Shown here: positions 1-12,339 of the stretch, piece by piece
Layout: each line of letters starts with the position of its first letter
How positions within the stretch are numbered: the stretch's first letter is position 1
DNA from: Ailurus styani
Lineage: Eukaryota; Chordata; Mammalia; Carnivora; Ailuridae
Direction of reading: 5' to 3'
DNA: 64,000 nucleotides
Assembly: GCA_002007465.1 (NCBI GenBank)
Contig: LNAC01000757.1
Coordinates: 607,029-671,028 of the forward strand
Program-made: the position numbers and the translations under genes
Notes under the pieces: generated by a model
What the model saw: only the letters and a program-made list of their open reading frames with translations
Databases searched by the model: none
What the model was told of the DNA's origin: nothing

Positions 1-3000
1 AGTTCTTTTGGTTGTGATATCTCCAAATATTGTAACTCACATGAGTGGGGGAGGGTTAGAGTGATAATCTTATGTCTTGTTCCTCTCTTGTTTTTAGAGA
101 CATTTGGGACTTAGATATAAGGATCCAAGGCTAATGAACAAAATAGCAACTTTACTAACATCCAAGCTAGATTGAATAATAACTCAGATAGGTTGATGAC
201 TGTAATTATGTTTCCTAGTACCTCCCTATCAGTCCAGACTTTAAAACAACCCACATGAGGGAGTATTTGAAACTATAGAGAAAAAACAAAAACAAAAACA
301 AAAACCCCTACCAAGAATCATTCTAACACATACTTAAGGTATACTTAATACATATCCTTAAGTTTGTTCTGAATTCTGAAATATTTCACTCGTAAATGTG
401 TAGGACTTCCATAACAATTCATGAAAAAGATTAAGTCTTTTGAAAATGTCTCCTTATAGACAATTTATACCCAAGTGTTTGTAGTACTAAAACAGAGATT
501 TCCTATATATGTGCTTTTAATGAATAATGCATTGCCCATGTAAATAGCATGTTATCAATATTGCTAACCCAAATATTAGGAGCAAAGTTATAGAAAATTT
601 GTACATAAGTTTAAAGAGAAAAATATGTATTAAGTAGAAATTGTCTGCCGTTAAAAATACTATCAGTAGTCTACACTTTTCACTAGACTTCATCTTAAAC
701 ATGTAAAGACATAAAATAAATCAAAGTGTACATTTTATTCCTGACCCATCCTAGATTTAGCCAAGCAAATGGGCAAGGGAGTAGTTACAAGACAAATTGT
801 ATGTCTTTGCTTTGTTGCAGCCCATTTGTCACTATAACATATTGAAATTAAAAGAGCCATCTTTGATAGCATTCTTCAACAATATATTCCATTTTGTCAG
901 TATTCTGCACATTGTATTTTCTTTAAAAAAAACCACACAATTTTTGGAGGATCCATTTTTGATACATTTAAAATAGGCTTCCATATCATTTGGTTGTATG
1001 TTGGGAAGAATTTCATAAACTCACAAATAATGGTTCACTAGATTACTTTGACAGGAGAGTTTATTGGGTTTACTCCTCCTTTTAAATCTCTTTTTAAGAG
1101 GCAAACCTCTTGCATATATGTGCAATAATTTAAATCCATGATAATTTGGGGGCAGAGACATCAACTAACTAGGATAATTAAGAAATTTCCAGTTCTATTT
1201 TTTCAAATGTACAGCTGACTGTCAAGGTGAGAAAATGTAGTTGGTACCTTGTAATATTTGCCCCTGGTATACAGGGATTTATTGGAGGTAAGAAAAGGTA
1301 ACATCTGGAAAAGTGGGTGGTGTGTACCATTTAAATACCTTGACTTCTTATTCAACATTATTTATGAGAGAAACTTGACATCATCTGCTCTCGGAGGTTT
1401 AATGCAATCTCTGAACATCTGCATAGGCACACAAAGTGGGATGCGGTTTACATAAGGAATAAAGGAACATACAAAAGTCTTTAATCACTGAGATGAGCTA
1501 AGTGAGATGTTTAAAAAGAACTAAGAACTGTGAAAAGGGGAAGTTCTTGAAGATAACTTGCGAAAGACTTTTTTAATAATCACTTTTAAAGCTCCGAGAA
1601 AGTCACCTCCATTCTGCCAACTGTTACAGTTGATCCCTGACACCTGTGGTCATTGTGAGATAGGTGGGACGATGTGAAGGTTGCTTGAGCAAGTGAAATG
1701 TTTTCCAGCACATGCGTGTTGCTGTCTTGGTGCACTTAAGGAATTGGGGGTAGACCGCGAGGAGCGCTCTCCATTACTTCTGAGAACTTTCTGATAATGA
1801 GGGTCATTCCCAAAGACTGAAAAAGGACAAATGTAGAGCCTCCTGAGGAAGAGGGAAGCTGAATAGGGCAAAAGCAACTTTTTAACCTTGGCAATATGTG
1901 ACATATTCTTGTAATAATTCATCCAAAGGGACAAGTTCTGTCAACTTAAGCTGGATTTTTTTATTTCCTATGAAAGCGGTTGCCCTAGATAATAAGGGAC
2001 AAGGAGAAAAAAGTACTACGATTTCATCTTAGTGAGGCTAAATGTTTTATATCACAGAATGTTGATCAAAACATTGTAGAAAGATGGCTTAGATCAAAGA
2101 ACTCTGAGGTGCAAGCAGAAGTGAGTGACAGGAAAACAAAGTAAAAAGTACTGCTCTAAATAATTTAAATATAAGGGAGTAAAGTGCAGTAAGAAAAATT
2201 AGTGGTTGTATTGTCTTATGTGTTGTATTAAATACTTAGATGAGAGAGTATATATTATGTCCATTCAATATGATAATACCGCCAAGTTGGTGACTAATTT
2301 AGTAAAGTGGAGAGTTATAAATATAATGAATTATGTTTTAAGCAAGAGAATCTACTTGAAAAAATAAATTGAGTAAGTATTAGGTCAGTGTAAGGTAGCT
2401 TTCCAGAAGTGATGCAGCAAATGATCAAATGTCAAATGTGGATAAACAATATATTGAAAATTATAAATAGCAGTCTAGAAAGTAGGAACCCTTCTGCTCA
2501 GCATGGGTCACTCCACCCCTCCCCCCACCAGCAAGCCTTATGAAAATAATACATCTAATTAGAAAAAAAGAAAATTAATGGAAGGCATTTTGCAAGAAGC
2601 AGAATGTGTTCATTTTACCAGGTGTTCAATTTTAACTTGAGGATTTCCTGGGTCTGTGGGAAACTAGGAAGAGGCTCAGAAAAAGAAATAATAAGAAATA
2701 ATAAATGGATCAATAAGGAAAGTGAATTTTACTTGGAACAAAATATGAAGTGGGACTAAATAGAACCAAATGAGTACATCAAGTGAGATGACTCTTCCGG
2801 TCTCCTGTCAGGATAAGTCAGTGTGGTTTTAAAAGTAGCAGAAATGGCTGTGGGATTCTGTTTGGATTTATAGCCAGAATGACACCCAGTGTCTTATCAA
2901 GACTTTGCAGTGTGAAGCATATTTCAACTTGGTACTTTTGATTCTCTATCAAAGTACAAGTCTACTCCGGGACAGAAAATGAAGTTAATCCATGTTTCTC

Positions 3001-3475
3001 GGGAACTGAACTGGAAGGGTCAATAATCAAGACTCCTCTCTATATCCCTCAGAAGACACCGTGTCTCCCTTTTTGATGCCTCTTGGCTTCTCTCTTGTTT
3101 ATTTGCTTCATTTTCTTTCATTCTTACAAGCTTTCTGGGTTCCTTCTTCCCATAGCTGGTAGGGATGCCTCCCCACCTACCGCCGGCCCCTCCCTGGGCA
3201 TCCTAATGTTTTTAGATGTCAGGCTCTCCACACACTGTTTATAGTCTCTGGTTCTCCTAATTAAATTTCTTAAGATAGAAAATCTGATTAAGACAAAGAA
3301 TCAGCTCAAACTGACTGTCCCTGGCTAAGTTTCCTTTCTGATTACAGTCAGTAATTGCAGAGTTAGAAGGTATAGTTGGATGCTGGCCTGTCTTTTTCAG
3401 ATACGGCAGTAAGCAAGCCCTGGTTAAAAGACAAAGGACAAATCTACATGGGGAAAGCAGTGAGCATAAAAGCAA
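1..3475. other. Unassigned AT-rich intergenic/intronic DNA
   Basis: No ORF longer than 94 codons, no recognisable exon with splice context, and no clear young repeat. Short A-rich and T-rich runs occur (for example near 285-305). The short ORFs at 1258-1455 and 1650-1934 show no recognisable protein. It may hold repeats too old to recognise by eye. Confidence 0.5.
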
Positions 3476-3477
3476 TG

Positions 3478-3620
3478 AGAACACATTTATTTATTAAAAA
3501 ATAATATTGCACTCATAATTTGAAGACGTTGAATTAAACACTGGAAATAAGGTGGTAGACAAAAAAAGACATCATTCTTGTCCCATGGGACCAATCAGGT
3601 TTTTACAGGGGAAGACCCAT
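3478..3620 (+). mobile_element. L2-like LINE 3' end remnant
   Basis: The segment reads like the conserved tail of LINE-2: an A/T-rich opening, then words such as cactggaaataaggtgg and gacaaaaaaagacatc followed by a 'cttgtcccatgg' phrase. These match the remembered L2 3' pattern in which an element-end phrase precedes a 'catgg agctt' type word. Divergence is high and no target duplication is visible, as expected for an L2 fossil. It could instead be another CR1-clade tail. Confidence 0.45.
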
Positions 3621-3928
3621 CCTACAAGGCTAGTGCTAACATTCTAGAATAGTCCTTGAGAAATTTTGAGAGACTGAAATTTTGTAAATATTTTATTACA
3701 ATATACCAATTACAAAATACATGTCATTGAATTTCCATTCTTTTATTACGCTAATTTAAAAAAATGGTCCTCAGCATGCTTAAAGGAAGGGTGTTTCCTC
3801 CTACCCTGGAGTTTTGGATAGGAGCTTAAGTCCTGAGGAATGTGTTAAGAGTCTTAGAAAATGACATGGGCTGTTTAGATTGCAGCTATTTTGGGGTTAA
3901 AGGCCACAAGTACATACCAGAAAGGTTT

Positions 3929-4042
3929 TTTTCTTATATATTTTTTTGTATTATTTTATGTTAGTCACCATACAGTACATCATTAGTTTTTGATGTAGTG
4001 TTCCATGATTCATTGTTTGCACATAACACCCCACCCGGTAAT
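3929..4042 (-). mobile_element. Short L1 3'-end fragment, antisense
   Basis: The plus strand carries the reverse complement of the carnivore L1 3' terminus: an A/T tail then gtcaccatacagtacatc, a 'gatgtagtgttccatgattc' phrase and 'cattgtttgc'. Only about 110 bases are present, so this is an extreme 5' truncation. Imperfect flanking direct repeats (ccagaaaggtttt near 3917 and ccaggaaagtttt near 4048) may be the target-site duplication. Confidence 0.65.
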
Positions 4043-4230
4043 CCAGGAAAGTTTTAAGTAGTTATAATGTAAGCCTTTGGACACTAGAATACTGTACCTA
4101 ATTATAGATATTCAAATCAAAGTTTCACTCATTATATGTGTGAGTTTGTGAAAGGATTTCTTCATTCATAGAAACCTACTTTTAATAAAAATAATAACAA
4201 TGGGGTAATAATGAAAAGAGCAACAATAGA

Positions 4231-4400
4231 GGCACCTGGGTGGTTCAGTCCGTTAAGTGTCTGCCTTCAGCCGAGTTCCTGATCTCAGGGTCCTGGGATC
4301 CAGCCTTGTTGGACTCCTTACTCAGTGGGGAATCTGCCTCTGCCTCTCCTGCCCCCGCCCCCCCCAACTTGTGCTCTCTCTCAAACAAAATCTTTAAAAC
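4231..4400 (+). mobile_element. Carnivore tRNA-Lys SINE (CAN-SINE type), sense
   Basis: Starts ggcacctgggtggttcagtc (tRNA-like head with the A-box region), continues through a diverged B-box region (cctgggatccagcc, where the usual word is gatcgagccc), then a CT-rich body and a tail containing aaaatctttaaaac. Several differences from the young consensus (C-rich body, shortened tail) suggest an older copy. Flanking duplications are only suggestive. Confidence 0.85.
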
Positions 4401-4420
4401 AACAGTAATAAATACCATTT

Positions 4421-4678
4421 ACTGAGCTGTTCGTATATACCAAAGACTGTGTGAGCACTTTATGTACATTGACTCATTTAATTTCACAACAGTTCCATGA
4501 CATAGGTCCTCTTACTGTCATGATCATTTAAATATCAACAGTGAGGACAAAAATAAACATTACCAGTGAGAGAACTGAAGCAGAGAGTAAACAATTTGTC
4601 ACAGATCATACAGCTATTATGTGGTGAAGCTAGGGTCTCAGCCCAGCAGTTTGACTTAGATCCACCACATTTTATTAG
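4421..4678 (+). mobile_element. MIR-like SINE fossil
   Basis: Contains the ordered MIR core and tail words in degraded form: 'gtgtgagcactttatgtac', 'gactcatttaatttcacaac', a 'gagaactgaagcagagag' phrase and 'cacagatcatacagctatta', ending in 'ggtctcagcccag'. The order and spacing fit the MIR family (tRNA-derived, mammal-wide). It directly abuts the CAN-SINE at 4231-4400. Confidence 0.65.
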
Positions 4679-4679
4679 T

Positions 4680-5505
4680 TATACAGAATACACACAGCTA
4701 TCCATTACTAAATGATTTATATTTAGGACTGCAATTAATCATTTGAAATTCCTACTATTTATGGTCAGGGTAGTGACCTATGAAGCATGACACAATAAGA
4801 GTAAACCTTGGTATTTTCTACTAACATTCTGTAATGAAGATAGTGCTTTCTGTAGACATGATTTACTGAAGATCGCCTTATAGAAGTGCCTTTAAAATAG
4901 TCTGTATGTTCAATTGGTGCTATGTTATGGTATCAGTGTTTTCTATCTTCAAATTTAATTACATAAATGACTACCAGAAAATATAGATTTGATATTAAAC
5001 ACGATGGTAAATTAAAGCATTTTACAAATAGAGTGGTTTTCTTGAGTTTCAGAAGACTCAAGTTTTTTTCTTTTGCCAAAATGAAATTGTGGGATATTGT
5101 GCTTTTTTAAACTCTCATAATTTATTAAATGTAATACTCATTAGTCAATATCTGTTTCTAGAAAATCTATCTCTCTTTTTCAACAGTCTCTTGGTATAAA
5201 ATTGTTATTAGAAATCAATACTTGTCTAATTAGCCATAAAATTAATTGCTAGCTCAATTGCTCCGATTTTAAGAGAATTGAGAATGCAATCTAGAAAGAG
5301 ACCCACCAGATTAGCAATGGTTGTCTCCATAGATTGAGGAAGAAGAGGACAAGATTGAGAGTGACAAGGTAACAGCAATATATATAAATGTGTGTGTGTG
5401 TGTGTGTATGCATATATATAACATTTATATTTATAAGCTAATTTTAAAAAGATATATATTTCATTTGTAAGATGATCAAGACAGGAAGAGAAAAAGTTAT
5501 TTCAT
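4680..5505. other. Unassigned DNA with a short TG/TA microsatellite
   Basis: AT-rich, with no supported gene. A (TG)n run at about 5389-5407 is followed by TATATA. Nothing else recognised. Confidence 0.5.
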
Positions 5506-5509
5506 CCTA

Positions 5510-6592
5510 AAAAAGACATACAAATGGCCAATAGACCCATGAAAAAATGCTCCACACCATTCGACATCGGGGAAATACAAATGAAAACCACAATGAGATA
5601 CCACCTCACTCCAGTCAGAATGGCTAAAATTAATAAGACAGGAACAACAAATGTTGGCGAAGATGCAGAGAAAGGGGAACCCTCTTACACTGTTGGTGGG
5701 ACTGCAAGTGAATATAGCCACTCCAGAAAATGGTATGGAGGCTCCTCAAGAAGTTAAAAATAGAGCCACCCCATGACCCAGCAATTGCACTACTAAATAT
5801 TTACCCCAAAGATACAAATGTATTCATCCAAAGGGGCACTGCACCCCAATGTTCATAGCAGCAACATTCACAATAGCCAAACTGTGGAAAGAGCTGAGAT
5901 GTCTGTCGATAGATGAATGGATATATGTATATGTATAATGGAATACTACTCAGCCATCAGAAAGGAAGAATACCCACCATTTACATCAACATGGATGGAA
6001 CTGGAGGGTATTATGCTGAGCGAAATAAGTCAATCAGAGAAAGACAATTACATATGGTTTCACTCATGTGGAATATAAGAAACAGTGCAGAGGATCATAA
6101 GGGAAGAGAAGGAAAACTGAATGGGGAATTATTAGAGAGGGAGAAAAACCATAAGAGACACTTAACTATAGGAAACAAACTGGGGGTTGCTGGAGGGGAG
6201 GTGGGTGGGGGGAATGGGGTAATTGGCTGATGGACATTAAGGAACTCGTGTAATATGATGAGCATATTGGGTGTTATAGGAGTTATAGGCAACTGATAAA
6301 TAATTTTTTTAAAGATTTATTTATTTATTTATTTATTTGACACTGAGAGGGAGATCACAAGTAGGCAGAGAGGCAGGCAGAGAGAGAGCAGGAAGCAGGC
6401 TCCCCACCGAGCAGGGAGTCCGATGTGGGCCTGGATCCCAGGACTCTGAGATCATGACCTGAGCCGAAGGCAGAGGCTTTAACCCACTGAGCCACCCAGG
6501 CGCCCGGCAACTGATAAATTGTTGAACACTACATCTGAAACTAATGATGTACTATATGTTGGCTAATTGAATTTAAATAAAATAAAGAAAAA
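5510..6592 (+). mobile_element. Decayed carnivore L1 3' end (ORF2 C-terminus plus 3'UTR), with nested SINE
   Basis: Frames across 5524-6060 encode broken pieces of the LINE-1 ORF2 C-terminal region: [26 protein letters not shown] and, further on, [19 protein letters not shown] (the reading of the shifted ORF2 tail seen in other L1 copies here). Frames are interrupted by stops and small indels. The 3'UTR follows and ends in the carnivore L1 terminus (ctgaaactaatgatgtact, then an AATAAA-rich A tail near 6575-6592). A SINE was later inserted at 6302-6505. The copy is inactive and lacks the 5' end, endonuclease and RT domains. Confidence 0.85.
6302..6505 (-). mobile_element. CAN-SINE, antisense, inserted in an L1 3'UTR
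   Basis: The plus strand shows the reverse-complement order: tail (aaagatttatttatt), GA-rich body, then ctgagccacccaggcgccc at the head. It is flanked by a 14-bp direct repeat ggcaactgataaat at 6288-6301 and 6506-6519, a target-site duplication of host L1 sequence. The insertion is therefore younger than the L1 at 5510-6592. Confidence 0.93.
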
Positions 6593-8095
6593 ATGCAGTG
6601 ATAAAAATAGTTAACTTGGGATCCCGAATTTTGAATATATGTCAATATTTACCAGAGGTGTGATTTTAGTGATACTGGATTTTTAGATCTATAGAGGACC
6701 TTGAAATCATTGGAAGTTTTGTTCATTTTTTTTTTCCTGTGTGATTTCATTGAATAGCTTAGGCGTGTAACTTAGGTTCTATCAATCAGAAGACAAGAAG
6801 GGACCAAGCTTGGGAGAACTAATCTTCTGACAAATGTGGTAGCAGATTCATTTCATTTGTTAGAGATGTTGGGGAGGGGGTGGAGATTCTTTGGTTAGAC
6901 TTATTGTCATAGACACTGGGCAGTGGAGACAGATGAGTGTTCACCAGAACAGTTCACTGGGGTGGTTGTGCATTGTCCGTGCATCAGAGCACTGGATTCT
7001 GGCTTACTTGAGCTAAGAGCCAAGTCATTTAATTTGGTAAATTTATCTTCTGTATCAACTACACAGAGCATATTTTGTCTTTTAGTTCTTTTATTAAAAA
7101 CCCTGGATGATATGGTTAACATTTTTTTTTCTAGCTTAGCCACCTTTGTGATATTGTTCTCCTTGGAAGAAGCTATTATGGTTCTTTTCCCCCATCTCAT
7201 CTTTTCTGTAGAAGTATGTATTAAAAATTAACTCATAAATGAGATAGCTTAAATGTCCCATAGAACACTTATAAAATAGGTGCTAACTTTTGTAAAATGG
7301 ATATAATTCAGGTTTTATAGAAAACCATAGAATCCAGAACAATTTTAGTTTCTTTCTTGGTCCTATAATTTGTCATTTGATAGGAGTCTTTGTGCAAAAA
7401 ACAGAAGCCTGAGATTGAAAACTCCATTTCAAAAAAAAAAAAAAAGTGTAGGAATTGTTGAAAGAAATTGAGAGCAAATGTGCCTAAATTCATATAAAAC
7501 CTTTTATGAAAAACCACAAAAACAAACCAAACCCTTAAATGCAAAGTAATTAATGCTTGTGATATAATTAAATACTGTCACAGTTAAATCCAAGGCTTTC
7601 TGGTACTTGCTTATGTTCCAATCCTCTATTTTACATGATTCAGCCATCATAAGGATACTCGGTCTTCCCTTCATTGCTCCCGGTGCATCTTCTGAGGTCA
7701 AATTTGGAAAACTTCAGGCTCAATCATCCTGTATAGTTTTCACTGCCTCAGTCACTACTGTTGAGAATCCAGTCTCTCAGATTACTACATTTCCCTTTGT
7801 CTCTCCAGGTTTCACTATCACGAGAAAGACAACAATAATAGTTTCCCTAATTAAGTTACAGGGCATTTCCAAGATATGTTCATCTCAGACACTGATTAAT
7901 TTCAAAACCCCTTAGAGTTTGGTCTTTCTCTGTTGGGTCGTTATTACCTGAAGTCCTTCTCCTGGGTGGGAAAAATCTGTTATCACCCATTTTACCCAAT
8001 TTTAGCCTCACCCTTGCCTCTCTTAATTACTAAAGAAATGATAACTTCTGCTTTATTTTAAAGCTCCTTGTCCACTTTTAAAAACAATGTCCTTT
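6593..8095. other. Unassigned DNA
   Basis: Short ORFs on both strands (for example 6923-7231, 7607-7915) have no recognisable domain. An A15 run lies near 7431-7445. No promoter or exon structure could be supported. Confidence 0.45.
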
Positions 8096-8099
8096 CTAT

Positions 8100-8200
8100 A
8101 GCTATTCATTCATTCATTCATTTTCATTCAACAAGTGTGTACTAAAGGTGCCTATTATGAGCCTGGCAGTGTTGTAGGCTCTGTGATATACCCATATACA
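8100..8200 (+). mobile_element. L2-like LINE 3' tail with ATTC microsatellite
   Basis: An (ATTC)n run at 8103-8121 leads into 'caacaagtgtgtactaaagg', then 'cctattatgagcctggcag' and 'gttgtaggctctgtgatat'. This is the degraded form of the L2/MIR-like 'ttgagcacctactatgtgccaggcac' pattern. A strongly diverged fossil. Confidence 0.55.
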
Positions 8201-8544
8201 AATGGATTTTGGAGATACACAAAAAAGATTTGCTAATACTAGTTTTAAGTTAGACAAATCAGAATGCTTGTGTGTGTGTGTTTTCATTCACATTCAGTTA
8301 CACAGGTGCAGAATGTATGCAGTAGTCAGAAAGTTGGATCTAACAAGAGATGTGAGTACAATGAAGCCAGAGAGGGTCCAAAAAATTGAGAATGTGACTC
8401 CATTGATTGCCCATAAAATTTATACTGGGTGCAAAGAGAAGAAAGGATTTTTGGAGAGATGAAGACAATTAAAAGGTGGGAGAAATAATTGAGTTTATAT
8501 CGTATAGAGTCAAGGTATTATTGGAAGCTTTCATAGTAATATTG

Positions 8545-8700
8545 ATAACCACACCAATATTTACTAAGCACATGATAAGTTCTGGACATGGTTCAAAGTG
8601 TTTCATGTGGATTAACCCCTTTAAGCTACACTATGGGTTAGACACTATACTATAATCAGTCTCATTTCGCAGATGAGGAAATTGAAAGTGAAGTTAATTT
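8545..8700 (+). mobile_element. MIR-like SINE fossil
   Basis: Ordered degraded MIR words: 'atttactaagcacatgataa', 'ggttcaaagtgtttcatgtg', 'tctcatttcgcagatgagg' and 'aaattgaaagtgaagttaat'. The 'cagatgaggaaattga' word is the most diagnostic part. The head region is missing or too diverged. Confidence 0.65.
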
Positions 8701-9255
8701 GGGGATGACTGTTTGCAGTTCTCTGGATCAATCACATTAAGATAAGGTATCATTATTTTGTTTGAAACCTCTAATCTGCTATACAGATATAACTATAATT
8801 CAATGGGTAAAAAACTTGAACATATACAGGATGAATTTAATTAAATGGCTAAGGACAGCAATGATGACAAGTCTTCAATATCTGCAAATATGAACCTAAA
8901 ATATCCTATGGGTTTAAGGATATATTATTTCCATGCTCAATAATCTGATATTCATACCTATCAAAGGAAGCACTGAATATGCATATAAGGAAAAGTAAGC
9001 TATTAAGATAGGGCCTCTAATTTCTAGAAGGTTATTGATTTTTTAAAAGGTAATAGTTCTTGATATTTTATGGGCTTTAAAACACAAACCAACTTTTAAC
9101 TATGATTTCTCTGTATTAATGTCTAATTGCAGAAGTAAGAAAGCATGATGTATTTTCCATATAAATATAAAATGGCAGAATATGTATTTGTCAGTAAGTA
9201 CAGAAACCTAGTACAATTATCAAAGGCCAATGTGAATTAAGTAGTATATTTAGAT
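8701..9255. other. Unassigned AT-rich DNA
   Basis: Nothing recognised; only short A/T runs. Confidence 0.4.
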
Positions 9256-9271
9256 AAGACTCTGAAAGGAA

Positions 9272-9473
9272 AGGAGCACCTGGGTGGCTCAGTTGGTTTA
9301 CCATCCAACCCTTGACTTTGGCTCAGGTCAAGATCTCAGGATCGTGAGATCGAGCCCCAAGTTGGGCTCTGGGTTTGGCGTGAAGCCTGCTTAAGATTCT
9401 CTTCCTCTCTCTGCCCCCTATCTGCCCACATGCATGAGTGTTCCTGCTCTCTCTGTCAAAAAAAAAAAAAAAT
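9272..9473 (+). mobile_element. CAN-SINE, sense
   Basis: Head ggagcacctgggtggctcag, a B-box-like gagatcgagcccc region, CT-rich body and a pure A tail of about 15. Flanked by the 12-bp direct repeat ctctgaaaggaa at 9260-9271 and 9474-9485. The body includes ctgctctctctgtc, differing from the mustelid-type body, so it is probably an older subfamily. It forms an inverted pair with the SINE at 9554-9749. Confidence 0.92.
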
Positions 9474-9553
9474 CTCTGAAAGGAAGAAATTAAAATTCAT
9501 CCAGTGGGTTCATAAAATTAAATTATAAACTGATAAAGAGCTGCCTCAATCTT

Positions 9554-9749
9554 TTTTTTTTAAAAAAGATTTTATTTATTTATTTGACAGAGAGAGATTA
9601 CAAGTAGGCAGAGAGATGGGCAGAGAGAGAGGAGGAAGCAAGCTCCCTGCTGAGCAGAGAGCCCGATGCGGGCCTCGATCCCAGGACCCTGAGATCATGA
9701 CCCAAGCCGAAGGCAGAGGCTTTAACCCACTGAGCCACTCAGGTACCCT
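9554..9749 (-). mobile_element. CAN-SINE, antisense, perfect 16-bp target duplication
   Basis: Reverse-complement order: T/A tail, GA-rich body (acaagtaggcagagag), then ctttaacccactgagccac at the head. A perfect direct repeat gagctgcctcaatctt occurs at 9538-9553 and 9750-9765. A fairly young copy lying only about 80 bases from an oppositely oriented SINE. Confidence 0.95.
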
Positions 9750-9765
9750 GAGCTGCCTCAATCTT

Positions 9766-10655
9766 GGACATCTTTTCTAACCATCATTTGTAATCTATCT
9801 CTTCAACTTAAGAAAAATGACTCAGCACCTTGTGGAGAAGCAACCATTATGAGAATGAATCATTTGAGTTACCTCTGGGGTTCAAAGCCCTTGGGCCCCA
9901 GATATCCCAGTTGTCATTGCAGTGGATATGATGACCAGAGCTGCACTTCCTTGATAGTTATTTTCTTTCATCTTTCCTACTTTGAGTTAGTGGACACTGT
10001 ATGGTCACTAGTTTGAGTAACTTCTCTTAATTACTCATGTAATTGACAGCTTTATAAAGGAGTTTTTAACGTAACCGGTTAGGGCAACCAAACTAACCTC
10101 TATCCATGAGTATTTAAAAGATGACAGTAGACAAATGAGAAGAGCTTTACTTTGTGATCATGCATGCCATGTTAAATCAGTGCAAAAGCAGAAAGTATCA
10201 TTTGAAGCATTTAATCCATTCCCATAGTAATGAAGAATCATCAGTTATACTTTATTTCTCAGTGTTTTTTTCCAACAGAGGCTGTCACTTTTAACTGATG
10301 CAAGTGATAGAGTCTTCTGGAAATCTAGTGAGAGTCATTTCTAGGCTAATACAACACATAGGTTTTTTTTCAACTTCATTTCATCCCAATTGTCTAAGGA
10401 AGACAACAACTTTATCTTTATTTACTTCTTTATTTCCCGTAATAAATCTCTCTAGAATCTCTCTGTAACTCTATAGATTTGATCTTAAGATATTTAAGGT
10501 CATCCTCTCTATGGAGAGAGGAAATAACTACAATATAAAGTATTCTTACCCCTGAAGATTTGTATGTCCTGTAAGTCTGCTGTTCTTCGGGAATGCTTTG
10601 GCTTTATTCTGTCCCTTTTTTTTCATTTCTTTGCCCCAGTTGCTTTGTCTTACTT
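9766..10655. other. Unassigned DNA
   Basis: No gene or recognisable repeat. T-rich runs occur at about 10265 and 10615. Confidence 0.4.
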
Positions 10656-10659
10656 CTAA

Positions 10660-11400
10660 ACTTCAAATAGCAAACAAGAACCTCAGTGGAAAAATGGGCA
10701 GATGTTATGAACTGGCAATTTTCATAAGAGGAATCTTAACAATTCATTAGTAATCAGAGAAATACAGATTAAAATGACTATGAGATATCAAGTGTCATTT
10801 CATTAGACAACTTAGATGATTTCAAGAGTTAGAAGGGATGTGTTAATATAGGGTTCTCAGTTGCTACTCATGGGAATGGAGAAAGCTCCACCCATCCAAA
10901 GAGCAACCTGGGGCAATTTAAATTAATTGTCTGTGCCCTCCAAAACATGGAATCATCTTCTGGACATATATCCCAAACAATTATTTTACAGGTCCATCAA
11001 AGAACTTGCAAGAGGATGTTCATCACAGTAAATTTTTTGGTGAGTTGGCCGGGTAAAATGTGGTGGATTCCCACCATGAAGTATTGTCGTACTGTCGAGC
11101 AGTCAGAAGCATCCAACTAGATAAATCCATAGTAAAATGAATGGATCCCAAAAACAAATCATTGAATGAAAAAACTAACAGTGAGATAGAGAACATCATT
11201 TATATAAGTTGAGTCTGTAGTCTTACAAAATAAAATCATACATTTTGCAGAAACACATAAAAACAGAACAATATATATTTGGCACTTTAAAATAATAACC
11301 TATAGAGAGGGAAAGGGATGCATATGAAGAATGGGAATAATAGGGAATAAATAATGTACAGATAATCAAATAAACAAGTAAGGTTGATTTTAGGCAGTTT
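10660..11400 (+). mobile_element. Ancient L1 (L1M-type) 3' fragment, sense
   Basis: Nucleotide words follow the order of the LINE-1 ORF2 C-terminal region in strongly decayed form: 'ggaaaaatgggcagatgtta', 'catttcattagacaacttag', 'ggatgttcatcacagtaaat', then a 'gagcagtcagaagcatcc' and 'atagtaaaatgaatggatcc' segment. No open frame survives. The end of the element is uncertain (11310-11400). Confidence 0.6.
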
Positions 11401-12310
11401 TCCCACTCTCTCTGAGATCTAAAAATAAAACTATCCCACTACCCTAGACAGCTTTTCTGCTCAGCCATCTCTTTTTGCAAGGACACTAAATTTTCTTTCA
11501 TGCTAATTCAGCTAAAAATTTCATTTGCTTTCTAAAATTAGTATAGGTCCAACATCCAGAACTTCTTTGGGTTTTCTGTATTCCTCCCATGTTAGTGCCC
11601 TGAGCTGGACCTGATCCTTATCTGATATATGCCCTTTTGACAGAGGAAAAGGAGCATTTGAGTTTCCTATTCAGAAACTTCATCTTCTATTCTCAAGGTC
11701 AAAGAAAGGGAAAATTGTCCTTGAGGCAGGATGAGACAATGCATCTGCCTTTGCAGTGGCATTTTGAGGTCTTGGAGAAGATTGCCTTGAGAAGTCCTCC
11801 ATGCTTCCTTTAATCCCTTTTTAAGGTTGTGATGTCTCAGAAGCCCTGTTTTGGGCACAGAAGAGCTTGACCCAAGGCCAGCCCACAATTCCATGCCCTG
11901 CTTATGCTCCTGTGAATCCATATCACCATTTTTCTTTTTCTCCACCCTGTATTCCTCCAGTCCTACCTTTATTCTTCCCCCCAACTTTATTGATATGTTA
12001 ATGACATATAACACAGGTAAATTTAAGCCTAACTTTATTTTTAGCTTAGCTTCTTCTTACCTCACCTAATTTCTGATTCCTGCTTAAGTCCACTTCCCCA
12101 GTCAGTGCCTCAGAATCATAATTCAGCTCTTGGCAGGATATTCCCTGAATTCTCTCTTACAATATGTGCTGGATTCTGGCAAGAGTTCCTAATTTGGAAT
12201 TTGTCAATGACAAAAGTCAACAAATACGTAAATGATTTTTAGTAGGATTGGTCAATCTCTCTAAAATACTGATGCACATTTAACAATTTTGGCAGGATTT
12301 TTTTAACTCA
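11401..12310. other. Unassigned DNA, possible old L1 3'UTR scrap
   Basis: No gene supported. Around 11980-12040, 'aactttattgatatgttaat' and 'gacatataacacaggtaaat' resemble a widely dispersed ancient L1 3'UTR phrase, but the match is too short to assign. The ORF 11667-12014 (minus) has no recognisable domain. Confidence 0.35.
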
Positions 12311-12339
12311 GTTTAGGGGCTTAAATAGTGTCTCTTCAA

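Noticed and set aside
4231..4300. tRNA-like sequences at SINE heads (here and at every CAN-SINE)
   Set aside because: They are the tRNA-Lys-derived heads of SINEs and lack a complete cloverleaf with an intact acceptor stem.
5497..5757. Overlapping plus and minus ORFs near 5.5 kb
   Set aside because: The plus frame is a decayed L1 ORF2 C-terminus; the minus frame is its antisense shadow.
6904..7231. Overlapping 97- and 102-codon ORFs considered as a possible exon
   Set aside because: No recognisable domain, and no convincing splice-site or reading-frame continuity to neighbours.
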